Shown piece by piece: positions 1 through 6,264 of a DNA stretch of 13,847 bases. The translations under genes and the position numbers were made by a program. The notes under the pieces are model-generated. The model did not search any database. It had not been told where the DNA came from and was given only the letters and a program-made list of their open reading frames with translations. Within the stretch, counting starts at the first letter, position 1, and the number at the start of each line of letters is the position of its first letter. The stretch spans positions 1 through 13,847 of the forward strand of contig JACRCB010000166.1 of NCBI GenBank assembly GCA_016219165.1, read 5' to 3'. Origin of the DNA: Deltaproteobacteria bacterium (lineage in GTDB: Bacteria > Desulfobacterota > GWC2-55-46 > DRQE01).

Positions 1-40
1 AAGGTTTCCCCCAAAAAGCATTTAATCAGAGATTCCTTAG
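1..40. repeat. End of a dispersed MITE-like repeat, cut by the window edge
   Basis: This stretch matches 4208-4246 in the same orientation with only a few mismatches and one- or two-base indels. Shared blocks are AAGG, TTCCCCCAAAAA, TCAGAG and TTCCTTA. In both copies the outer end provides or abuts the TAA stop of a minus-strand gene, here hisIE (stop at 37-39). Only the outer end is visible, and the rest of the copy would lie to the left of the window. The similarity is seen directly by eye, and the classification as a mobile repeat is inferred. Confidence 0.65.
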
Positions 41-711
41 TCTTTCCCCCTCGACTCTTTTTCTTCTATCCCCGATTTTCCGTAACGCCTCCCGAATTCA
101 TCGAATACGTCCATTATGTCCACACCCATGTAGCCCAGAAGCACGAGCGTGTGGAACCACAGGTCGGTAAGTTCACGGATGATTTCATCTTTTCCTTCTT
201 TCTTCGCGGCATTGATGAATTCCGCGCTCTCTTCGTAGATTTTTTCCGCTATTTTTCCGAATCCCTTCGAATAAAGGTGGGAGACGTAGGACTTCTCCTT
301 TGCCGTTTTTTTTCTTTCGAGTATGGTCTTAAAGAGCGCCGTAAGAACGGAAGGACCCTCTGCCCTTTCCTCCCCGCCCTTGTCGAGCCTTCTCGAAAAG
401 CACGTCTGGAGGCCCGTGTGGCACGCGGCCCCGGTCTGTCTTACCTTAAGGAGTATGGCGTCCGCGTCGCAGTCGTAGTAGATGCGCCTTACTTCCTGAA
501 AGTTCCCGGAGGTCTCCCCTTTCATCCAGAGCCTGTCCCTCGAACGGCTGAAGTAATGCGCCTTCCCCGTGGATAAGGTCTTCTCCACGGCCTCCATGTT
601 CATGTATGCGAGCATCAAGACCTCGCCGGTAGCCGCCTCCTGTGCGATTGCCGGCACAAGCCCCTTCTCGTCGAACTTTATTCCGGAGAGGATTATATTC
701 GCTTCCATCAT
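37..711 (-). CDS. hisIE: Bifunctional phosphoribosyl-AMP cyclohydrolase / phosphoribosyl-ATP pyrophosphatase
   Basis: This 224-residue fusion catalyses the second and third steps of histidine synthesis. The C-terminal HisE domain hydrolyses PR-ATP to PR-AMP, and the N-terminal HisI domain opens the adenine ring. The HisI part (about 1-110) has the metal-binding YDCDAD motif (D80, D82, D84) and the cysteines at 97 and 104 in GAACHTG and QTCFSR. The HisE part (about 123-224) shows the MazG-like helices with E160, E161, E164, E180 and D183. Two consecutive ATGs (711 and 708) are possible starts and neither has a Shine-Dalgarno sequence. The gene is separated from hisF by DUF2127, sodB and pdhABC, and is divergent from pdhA with its own promoter-like sequence. 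Its TAA stop lies within a copy of a dispersed repeat. Confidence 0.96.
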   Translation of the reverse strand: MMEANIILSGIKFDEKGLVPAIAQEAATGEVLMLAYMNMEAVEKTLSTGKAHYFSRSRDRLWMKGETSGNFQEVRRIYYDCDADAILLKVRQTGAACHTGLQTCFSRRLDKGGEERAEGPSVLTALFKTILERKKTAKEKSYVSHLYSKGFGKIAEKIYEESAEFINAAKKEGKDEIIRELTDLWFHTLVLLGYMGVDIMDVFDEFGRRYGKSGIEEKESRGKD

Positions 712-721
712 TACCGTCGAG

Positions 722-749
722 GATATAATAAGTGCGAATGTGTTGTCAA
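722..749 (-). promoter_or_regulatory. Putative sigma-70 promoter of hisIE
   Basis: On the minus strand a perfect -35 TTGACA (744-749) is followed after 16 bp by TATATC (722-727). Initiation about 7 bp downstream would fall near position 715, only a few bases before the two possible ATGs. The transcript would therefore be leaderless or nearly so, which agrees with the missing ribosome binding site. This is a pattern match only. Confidence 0.5.
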
Positions 750-778
750 TAGCGTAACCTCTCCTTTTCCGGATTCGC

Positions 779-807
779 TTGACGAGTCCGTCTTTGATTG
801 CTAAACT
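779..807 (+). promoter_or_regulatory. Putative sigma-70 promoter of pdhABC
   Basis: TTGACG (779-784), a 17 bp spacer and TAAACT (802-807) form a plausible promoter. The predicted start, around 813-815, lies just before the ATG at 817. It would exclude the upstream TTG at 811 as the start codon and give a nearly leaderless pdhA. The -10 matches the consensus at only four of six positions. Confidence 0.42.
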
Positions 808-816
808 ACCTTGCGT

Positions 817-1884
817 ATGGGCGAGAAGGTTATAGAGAGATTCGAGCTGAAATACCTCCAGATAGTGGATGAGGCCGGCGTTGCCGACCCCTCCCTCATC
901 TCTTCCTTCCCGGACGGCCTCATAAAGAAATTCTTCGAGGCGATAGTCCTTACCAGGACTTATAACGAAAGGGCGCTTTCACTCCAGAGAGAGGGCAGGC
1001 TCGGCACCTATGCCTCGGTCTACGGACAGGAGGCGTGCCAGATAGGCTCGGCCCTGGCCCTCGAAAAAGGCGATTGGGTCTTCCCCTCTTTCAGGGAGTC
1101 CGGGGTATTCCTGACGCTCGGCTATCCCATCTGGCAGATGCTCCGGTACTGGAAGGGCGATGAAAGGGGGATGAAGATACCGCGGGACATTAACATCTTT
1201 CCCATGAGCGTTCCTGTCGGGACCCATATACCCCATGCGGCGGGCGCGGCATGGGCAATGAAGATAAAAGGGCATAAAAACGCCTCTCTCTGTTACTTCG
1301 GGGACGGGGGCTCTTCGAGGGGGGATTTCCACGAGGGGTTGAACATCGCCGGGGTCTTGAAACTCCCCGCGGTGTTTATCTGCCAGAATAACCAGTGGGC
1401 CATCTCTGTCCCCAGAAGCCGGCAGACCGCGGCGAAGACGATTGCGCAGAGGGCGTGGTCTTACGGATTCGAGGGCGTACAGGTCGACGGGAACGACGTG
1501 TTGGGTGTTTACAGCGCGACAAAAGGAGCGCTTGAGAAGGCTAAAAAGGGCGGCGGCCCGACCCTTATAGAGTGCTTCACCTACAGGCTCGACGACCACA
1601 CGACCGCGGACGATGCGTCAAGATACAGGAGCGGAGAAGAGGTCAAGGAATGGAAGGGGAAAGAGCCCCTTGTAAGGCTTAAGATTCTTATGCAGAAAAA
1701 GGGCCTCTTAAGCGGGGAATACGAGAAGACCGTCAATGAAAAGGCAAAGGCCCTCGTGGATAAGGCCATAGAAGAGGAGGAGGCATATCCGCCTTCGGAG
1801 CCCGAGGACATTATCCTGTATACGAATTCAAGCCTCACGCCAAGGCAGTCAAGGGAAATCAAGGAACTCGGATGGCAAAAATAA
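817..1884 (+). CDS. pdhA: 2-oxoacid (pyruvate) dehydrogenase E1 component, alpha subunit
   Basis: This 355-residue protein is the thiamine-diphosphate-binding alpha subunit of a heterotetrameric E1. Together with the beta subunit it decarboxylates pyruvate or a related 2-oxoacid and passes the acyl group to E2 lipoyl-lysine. The ThDP/magnesium motif starts with GDG at 162-164 and ends with NN at 191-192. The THIPHAAG stretch before it and the YRLDDHTTADD phosphorylation-loop region after it are typical of the family. I chose ATG at 817 because a promoter-like sequence starts transcription just upstream. The in-frame TTG at 811 would add only two residues, and neither start has a Shine-Dalgarno sequence. 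The 3' end overlaps pdhB by 13 bp, which indicates translational coupling. Sequence alone does not separate pyruvate from branched-chain specificity. Confidence 0.93.
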   Translation: MGEKVIERFELKYLQIVDEAGVADPSLISSFPDGLIKKFFEAIVLTRTYNERALSLQREGRLGTYASVYGQEACQIGSALALEKGDWVFPSFRESGVFLTLGYPIWQMLRYWKGDERGMKIPRDINIFPMSVPVGTHIPHAAGAAWAMKIKGHKNASLCYFGDGGSSRGDFHEGLNIAGVLKLPAVFICQNNQWAISVPRSRQTAAKTIAQRAWSYGFEGVQVDGNDVLGVYSATKGALEKAKKGGGPTLIECFTYRLDDHTTADDASRYRSGEEVKEWKGKEPLVRLKILMQKKGLLSGEYEKTVNEKAKALVDKAIEEEEAYPPSEPEDIILYTNSSLTPRQSREIKELGWQK

Positions 1885-2834
1885 ACATAGTCCAGGCGAT
1901 AAACCAGGCCCTCCGGGAGGAGATGGAAAGAGACGCGGACGTCATAGTGCTCGGGGAGGATGTGGGGAAAGACGGAGGGGTCTTCAGGGTAACCGAGGGT
2001 TTGCTTGAAAAGTTCGGCCCGGCGAGGGTGATAGACACCCCCCTCGCTGAACTCGGCATAGCAGGCGCCGCAATCGGCATGGCGGCCTACGGCCTGAAGC
2101 CGGTCGTTGAGATGCAGTTCATGGCGTTTTCATACGAGGCAATAGAGCAGATATTTTCCCACGCGGCGAGGCTCAGGAACCGTTCAAGGGGGCGTTATAA
2201 CTGCCCCATCGTCGTAAGGATGCCTTACGGGGTCGGCATAAAAGGGCCCGAACTCCACATGGATTCTTCCGAGGCGCTCTTCTGCCATATGCCGGGGATA
2301 AAGGTGGTAGTCCCCTCGACCCCCTATAACGCAAAGGGGCTCCTTACATCCGCGATAAGGGACCCCGACCCTGTCGTATTCCTCGAGCCGGCGAGGCTTT
2401 ACCGCGCCATAAAGACAGAGGTGCCGCAGGGCGAGTTTACGCTTGCGCTCGGCAAGGCCGATGTGTTTCAGGAGGGCAGGGATATTACGGCTATCTCATG
2501 GGGGGCTATGCTCCACAGGGTGATAGATGCGAGCGAGGGTTTTGACTGCGAGATTATAGACCTCAAAACACTTAAGCCCTTCGATGAGGAGACTATCCTC
2601 AATTCCGTCAAGAAGACAGGGAGGGTTGTGATAGTCCACGAGGCCACAAAGTACTGCGGGTTGGGCGCGGAGGTCGCGGCGTTCCTTGCGCAAGAGGCAA
2701 TCATGCATCTAAAGGGGCCTGTGGCAAGGGTTGCGGCTCCGGAGGCGGTTGTGCCCATGGCGCTCCTCGAGGATTATTACATGCCGTCAAAGGAGAGGAT
2801 AAGAAGAGCCTTTGAAGAGGCGATGAAGTACTGA
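1872..2834 (+). CDS. pdhB: 2-oxoacid (pyruvate) dehydrogenase E1 component, beta subunit
   Basis: The 320-residue product is the transketolase-like E1 beta subunit that completes the ThDP active site with E1 alpha. The N-terminal pyrimidine-binding domain carries GEDVG and the DTPLAE motif with the ThDP-activating glutamate E60. The C-terminal transketolase domain contains EIIDLKTLKPFDEE and a VHEATKYCGLGAEV-type segment. Length is normal for the family. Start ATG 1872 is preceded by AAGGA at suitable spacing and lies inside the end of pdhA in another frame. The TGA stop is 14 bp before pdhC, so the three genes form one operon. Confidence 0.95.
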   Translation: MAKINIVQAINQALREEMERDADVIVLGEDVGKDGGVFRVTEGLLEKFGPARVIDTPLAELGIAGAAIGMAAYGLKPVVEMQFMAFSYEAIEQIFSHAARLRNRSRGRYNCPIVVRMPYGVGIKGPELHMDSSEALFCHMPGIKVVVPSTPYNAKGLLTSAIRDPDPVVFLEPARLYRAIKTEVPQGEFTLALGKADVFQEGRDITAISWGAMLHRVIDASEGFDCEIIDLKTLKPFDEETILNSVKKTGRVVIVHEATKYCGLGAEVAAFLAQEAIMHLKGPVARVAAPEAVVPMALLEDYYMPSKERIRRAFEEAMKY

Positions 2835-2848
2835 GAAAGGGGGTTTTT

Positions 2849-4009
2849 ATGGTCTTTGAATTCAAACTGCCGGACCTCGGCGAGGGTATAACGGAGGGCG
2901 AGGTCGTAAGATGGAGGGTAAAGGAGGGGGACGCCGTAGAGGAGCATCAGGTGGTGGTCGAGGTCGAAACGGACAAGGCGATAGTCGAGGTCCCCTCCCC
3001 GAAAAAGGGTAAGATACTTAAACTCAACAAACCGGAAGGCGAGGTTATAGGCGTCGGGGAGACCCTTTTTTCCATAGAGACAGGGGAGAAGGGGGCCGGG
3101 GGGGAGAAAAGGCCGGAGTCTGTTTCCGTTGTCGGGGTTCTGCCTGAAGGCGAATAGGTGCTCGCAGCCCCCATGGTAAGGAACCTCGCAAAAAGACTCG
3201 GCGTGGACCTTAAAAATATATCCGGCACTGGCCCCGGAGGGCGCATTACCGAAGATGATGTGAAGGGCGCCGCATAGGGGGCGAGGAAAGAGGCGAAGGA
3301 TAAATACGGCCCCATAGAGAGGGTGCCGATAAAAGGCGTCAGGAAGAGCATTGCAAAGAACCTTATCCTGGCGCAGAAACAGGCGGCCTTTGTAACCGGC
3401 ATGGACGACGCCGACATAACGGAACTCTGGGAGTTGAGGAAAAGGGAAAAAGAGGGGGCGGATAAAAAAGGCATACACCTTACTTTTCTTCCTTTTTTCA
3501 TAAAGGCCGCCCAGCACGCCCTCGTTTTACATCCCTTCCTCAACTCTGCCGTCGATGAGGAGACGGGCGAGATAATCTTGAAGAAGTATTATAATATCGG
3601 GGTGGCGATGGACACCCCGGACGGGCTTATGGTCGCGGTTGTGAAGGGCGTTGATAAGAAGACGATTATGGAACTCGCAAAAGAGACGCAGGAATTGAGT
3701 ATAAAGGCAAGGGACAGGAAGATAACGCTCGATGACCTCAAGGGGAGTTCTTTTACCATAAGTAACTACGGCACATTCGGCGGGGTCTACGCAACCCCGA
3801 TAATAAACTATCCTGACGTGGCGATACTCGGCACGGGGAAGATTAGGGAAAGGCCGTGGGTTCGTGACGGGAAGGTCGTTCCTCGCACCGTTCTTCCGCT
3901 TTCCTTCACCTTCGACCACAGGGTCGTTGACGGAAGGGAGGCCGCGCTCTTTATGAACAAGGTGATAAAATACCTGGAGGACCCGGGGCTCTTATTTATT
4001 GAGAGTTGA
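2849..4009 (+). CDS. pdhC: 2-oxoacid dehydrogenase E2 (dihydrolipoyl acyltransferase) with two in-frame TAG codons
   Basis: Read straight through, this frame gives a complete E2 of 386 codons including two TAGs, close to the normal size of a single-lipoyl E2. Residues 1-80 form a lipoyl domain with the lipoylated lysine K43 in VETDKAIVE. Residues 104-142 form a peripheral subunit-binding domain (VLAAPMVRNLAKRLG, then GTGPGGRITEDD). From about 155 to the end is the acyltransferase domain, with SNYGTFGG and the catalytic FDHRVVDG motif. TAG codons replace residues 103 and 143, exactly in the two linkers, and no frameshift or other stop is present. The start ATG follows AAAGGGGG. If UAG terminates, the products would be a 102-residue lipoyl protein, possibly a subunit-binding peptide from GTG 3158, and a catalytic domain from about GTG 3323. 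Recoding, readthrough, restart and pseudogenisation all remain open. Confidence 0.88.
3155..3157 (+). other. In-frame TAG codon 1 of pdhC (lipoyl / subunit-binding linker)
   Basis: The codon is read between PEGE and VLAAP. In homologous E2 proteins this place usually carries a Glu, Lys or Arg just before the subunit-binding domain, so a single substitution from GAG or AAG would create it. GTG follows immediately, with GAAGG about 8 nt upstream of it, so termination-reinitiation is also feasible. Confidence 0.9.
3275..3277 (+). other. In-frame TAG codon 2 of pdhC (subunit-binding / catalytic linker)
   Basis: The codon is read between DDVKGAA and GARKEAKD in the second flexible linker. Downstream codons remain in frame into the catalytic domain. 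The next plausible restart, GTG at 3323, has GAGAGG directly against it, which is poor spacing for efficient initiation. Confidence 0.9.
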
Positions 4010-4022
4010 TTCTCCATATACT

Positions 4023-4059
4023 CTTAAGGAACCTCTGGAAAAAGCATCTTGAGAGAACC
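4023..4059. repeat. Left terminal inverted repeat of the element
   Basis: It starts 13 bp after the pdhC stop. It shares TTAAGGAA, CTCTG, AAAAAGCAT and GAACC blocks with the reverse complement of 4208-4246. This is the inverted partner of that end and of the copy at 1-40. Confidence 0.65.
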
Positions 4060-4207
4060 CGACACAACCTTTGGATGGGTTCCCCGTAAAAAGGTTCTCT
4101 CAAACTCTCTCCAAAAATTTTCAGTTCTGGTGGGCACAGCCCACCCTAAAAGTCTTTGGAGGGGGTCTGGGGGAAACTTCGGGCACACACCCGCAGGGTG
4201 GGTCGGA

Positions 4208-4246
4208 AAGGTTCCCCCAAAAATGCTTTTTTCAGAGCTTCCTTAA
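4208..4246. repeat. Right terminal inverted repeat, overlapping the sodB stop codon
   Basis: It is nearly identical to the left window edge (1-40) and is the inverted partner of 4023-4059. The terminal TTAA contains the TAA stop codon of minus-strand sodB (4243-4245), so the element boundary and the gene end coincide. Confidence 0.68.
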
Positions 4247-4854
4247 CTCGCCGCGGTCTTAAGCGCAGGTTTTTCCGGGAGCCCGGCAAGCCTCTTCGAG
4301 CAGACGGTCCAGTTGATGTTCTTCATGAACGCCTCGATATAGGGGGGCCTTTTCACCCCGTAGTCTATCGCGTAGGCGTGCTCGTAGACATCCATTACGA
4401 GTATCGGATGGGCGAGGGCAGGGACGTTAAAGTTGTGGGTGTCAAGGCACCAGTTGTGGAGCCTCTTGTCATAGGCGCTGAAACCCAGTATCACCCATCC
4501 CCTCGCGGCCATGCCGCATGCCTTGAACTCGTCCTGCCATTGCTCAACGCTCCCGAAGTCCCTCGCCATGAGACTTGAGAGTTCCGGGCTGCGGGAAGCG
4601 CCCTTCTCCCCGAGGTTCTCGAAATAGAATTCGTGGAGTACGACACCGTTCAAGGCGAAGGTCTCATCGGCTTTGAGGGCCCTGAAGTCGCTGAAGACCT
4701 GGTTTGCCTTACTGATGTCGCAGGTCTTGAGGCGTTCCGAGATTTCGTTGAGTTTGTTTACGTAGCCCGCGTAGAGGATGTCCCTGTGCTGGGCTATCTG
4801 ATTATCCGAGATGCCGTCGAGCCCTTTGAGTTCGAATTTCCTTATCTGATACAT
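4243..4854 (-). CDS. sodB: Iron/manganese superoxide dismutase
   Basis: This 203-residue cytoplasmic enzyme converts superoxide to peroxide and oxygen, and no signal peptide is present. The four metal ligands are H23, H74 (in LHEFYFENLG), D155 and H159 (in DVYEHAYAIDYG), with the gateway tyrosine Y31. The position of the classical FeSOD Gln69 is Gly70. The outer-sphere water ligand may be H140 instead, so metal preference is not predicted. I chose ATG 4854 because GGAGG lies 8 nt upstream. The in-frame GTG at 4863 touches that Shine-Dalgarno sequence and would be too close. A strong promoter precedes it, and the stop lies in the element end. The name sodB marks the family only. Confidence 0.94.
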   Translation of the reverse strand: MYQIRKFELKGLDGISDNQIAQHRDILYAGYVNKLNEISERLKTCDISKANQVFSDFRALKADETFALNGVVLHEFYFENLGEKGASRSPELSSLMARDFGSVEQWQDEFKACGMAARGWVILGFSAYDKRLHNWCLDTHNFNVPALAHPILVMDVYEHAYAIDYGVKRPPYIEAFMKNINWTVCSKRLAGLPEKPALKTAAS

Positions 4855-4890
4855 TTCTGCCACCTCCGGTTTTTTTTGTTCATTAGGAGA

Positions 4891-4918
4891 TTAATAGCCC
4901 TGAATCCCGCCGTGTCAA
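4891..4918 (-). promoter_or_regulatory. Putative sigma-70 promoter of sodB
   Basis: On the minus strand TTGACA (4913-4918) is followed after 16 bp by TATTAA (4891-4896). The predicted leader is about 30 nt and contains the GGAGG ribosome binding site. It lies in the 78 bp gap after the DUF2127 gene, so sodB can be expressed separately from the his cluster. Confidence 0.6.
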
Positions 4919-4941
4919 GCCTCAGGGGGCGGGGGAGGGGA

Positions 4942-5448
4942 TTAAGGGGCGCGGGGCACCCATCCTTCGGATGGGTCGGGCGGAGTTTTTTTCTTAAAGA
5001 GTTCCTTGTGTTTTACGAGATAATATACTATTGCGCAGTTAAGGATGAGCGTACCGGTCTTTATAATGGAGATATTTTTTATTATTTCATATATCTCAAA
5101 CGGTATGAAGGACGATGTCGAAATGACGGTAAGCCACTCCGCCCACCGCCTCCTCATATGGAGCCCCCAGCCCTCCGTAAGGGCAAGCACGCCGAAAAGG
5201 AGGAGGCCGCCGGATACCCCGAGGATGGTCCCGTTGCTTATCATGCCGGCTTTCCTTATGAGCAGCTGGATGGAGCGGTTTTCCACGTCCAAGTTCAGGT
5301 ATGCGGCGGCATTGAGCGTTATGGATTCGAGGTCTCTGTTCAAGAAACTGATTGCCCCGGCCGAAAGTACTAACTCCACGGCCCCGGTGGAGAGCTTCTG
5401 GATTATTATGAGTCTTAAAAATCCCTCTTTTTTTACTCCATGCTCCAC
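4942..5448 (-). CDS. DUF2127 family small membrane protein
   Basis: This 168-residue protein has about four hydrophobic segments (roughly 13-36, 70-90, 104-118 and 131-146). Family-type motifs are TEGWGLHMRRRWAEWL, SFIPFEIYE and the final NCAIVYYLV. It matches what I know of DUF2127, an inner-membrane family without an established function. The start is GTG 5448, inside the last codons of hisF (16 bp overlap) with AAGG upstream, so it is probably coupled to hisF translation. The last roughly 20 residues (after the final membrane segment, ending in DPSEGWVPRAP) are encoded by repeat-like DNA at 4958-5008. The true family C-terminus may therefore have been replaced or extended. Confidence 0.85.
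   Translation of the reverse strand: MEHGVKKEGFLRLIIIQKLSTGAVELVLSAGAISFLNRDLESITLNAAAYLNLDVENRSIQLLIRKAGMISNGTILGVSGGLLLFGVLALTEGWGLHMRRRWAEWLTVISTSSFIPFEIYEIIKNISIIKTGTLILNCAIVYYLVKHKELFKKKTPPDPSEGWVPRAP
4958..5008. repeat. Degenerate copy of the dispersed repeat in the 3' end of the DUF2127 gene
   Basis: A perfect short hairpin, ACCCATCC-TTC-GGATGGGT (4958-4976), runs into GGGTCGG and then a T-rich stretch ending AGAGTTCCTTG. The right half of the MITE-like element has the same order: an ACCC/GGGT hairpin, GGGTCGG (4200-4206), then TTTTTTCAGAGCTTCCTTAA. The central AAGGTTCCCCC block is missing here. Similarity is partial and judged by eye. Confidence 0.4.
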
Positions 5449-6200
5449 GGTCTTACCTTTATTCCCTTTTCCCTGAGGAACTCTTTTGCGTCTTTTATCG
5501 TGTATTCTGCGAAGTGGAATATGGAGGCAGCAAGCGCCGCATCGGCCAACCCCTCCGAGAATGCCTCATAGAGGTGAAAGAGCGTCCCCGCCCCCCCCGA
5601 GGCTATGACCGGTATACCCACCCTTTGAGCGACACCCCTTGTAAGAAGGATGTCGAAGCCGTCTTTTGTCCCGTCTCTGTCCATGCTCGTAAGGAGTATC
5701 TCGCCCGCGCCGAGTCCCGCCGCCTTTTCCGCCCACTCGATTGCATCGAGCCCGGCCGGGGTTCTGCCGCCGCGCGTAAAGACCTCCCATGAGCCGCCTT
5801 TTTTCTTTGCGTCTATCGCAACGACTATGCACTGGCTTCCGAATCTGTCGGACGCCTCTCTTATGAACTCAGGGTTTTCCACCGCCGCCGTGTTTATGGA
5901 GACCTTGTCCGCCCCTGAGCGGAGCATATCCCGTATGTCCTCAATCGTCCTTATCCCGCCCCCTATCGTAACCGGTATAAAGACCTCGGACGCGGTCCTT
6001 TCCGCAACGTCGAGCATCGTTTTTCTTTTCTCATGGGATGCGGTGATGTCGAGGAATACGAGTTCGTCCGCGCCCTGACGGTCGTAGGCGGCCGCGCAAA
6101 GAACCGGGTCGCCCGCGTCCCTTAAGTTTACGAAACTCACGCCCTTTACGACCCTGCCGTCTTTTACGTCGAGGCAGGGGATTATCCTTTTTGTAAGCAT
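5433..6200 (-). CDS. hisF: Imidazole glycerol phosphate synthase, cyclase subunit
   Basis: HisF (255 residues, a TIM barrel) uses ammonia from HisH to convert PRFAR to imidazole glycerol phosphate and AICAR. Catalytic aspartates D11 (IIPCLD) and D130 (VVAIDAKK) are present, as are the phosphate-binding loops PVTIGGGIRT and IPVIASGGAG. Length is standard for the family. Start ATG 6200 has only a distant AAGGA, so initiation may be weak or coupled. The gene lies 53 bp after hisA. Its last 16 bp overlap the DUF2127 start. In related gene orders hisI often follows hisF, but here hisIE is displaced to the left end of the window. Confidence 0.97.
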   Translation of the reverse strand: MLTKRIIPCLDVKDGRVVKGVSFVNLRDAGDPVLCAAAYDRQGADELVFLDITASHEKRKTMLDVAERTASEVFIPVTIGGGIRTIEDIRDMLRSGADKVSINTAAVENPEFIREASDRFGSQCIVVAIDAKKKGGSWEVFTRGGRTPAGLDAIEWAEKAAGLGAGEILLTSMDRDGTKDGFDILLTRGVAQRVGIPVIASGGAGTLFHLYEAFSEGLADAALAASIFHFAEYTIKDAKEFLREKGIKVRPWSME

Positions 6201-6242
6201 TTTAGGGTGCCCGTCCTTAATTACCGCCGATTATCGATTATC

Positions 6243-6264
6243 ATGGGACATTATTATGGGACAT
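6243..6264. repeat. 13 bp tandem duplication across the hisA stop
   Basis: ATGGGACAT occurs at 6243-6251 and again at 6256-6264 with ATTATT-type spacing. The duplication repeats the 3' end of hisA and gives it a tandem TAA TAA stop. A second small repeat, GATTATC twice, lies at 6229-6242 in the same spacer. Confidence 0.55.

Larger units (their letters stand above)
4023..4246. mobile_element. MITE-like element with imperfect terminal inverted repeats
   Basis: The left end (4023-4059) is an imperfect reverse complement of the right end (4208-4246), about 37 bp each with roughly 80 percent identity by eye. Both outer edges read CTTAAGGAA toward the inside. The interior is rich in nested stems. 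GGTGGGC-ACA-GCCCACC lies at 4129-4145. TGGGGGAAACTT (4168-4179) pairs with AAGGTTCCCCCA (4208-4219) with one mismatch. An 11 bp pair links 4049-4059 with 4093-4103. It fills the gap between the convergent ends of pdhC and sodB and encodes no convincing protein. A structured 3' region that stops both converging transcripts is an alternative. No target-site duplication is evident. Confidence 0.6.

Noticed and set aside
3158..3274. Separate small gene for the subunit-binding domain starting at GTG 3158
   Set aside because: A weak Shine-Dalgarno-like GAAGG makes restart possible, but the sequence is simply the middle domain of E2 in the same frame. It is described as part of pdhC rather than as its own gene.
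4049..4262. Small plus-strand ORFs inside the MITE-like element
   Set aside because: They are low-complexity readings of inverted repeats with no ribosome binding site and no recognisable family.
4958..4993. Intrinsic terminator on the plus strand (hairpin then T-run)
   Set aside because: The T-run begins about 9 nt after the stem and no plus-strand gene ends near it. The segment lies within the minus-strand DUF2127 gene.
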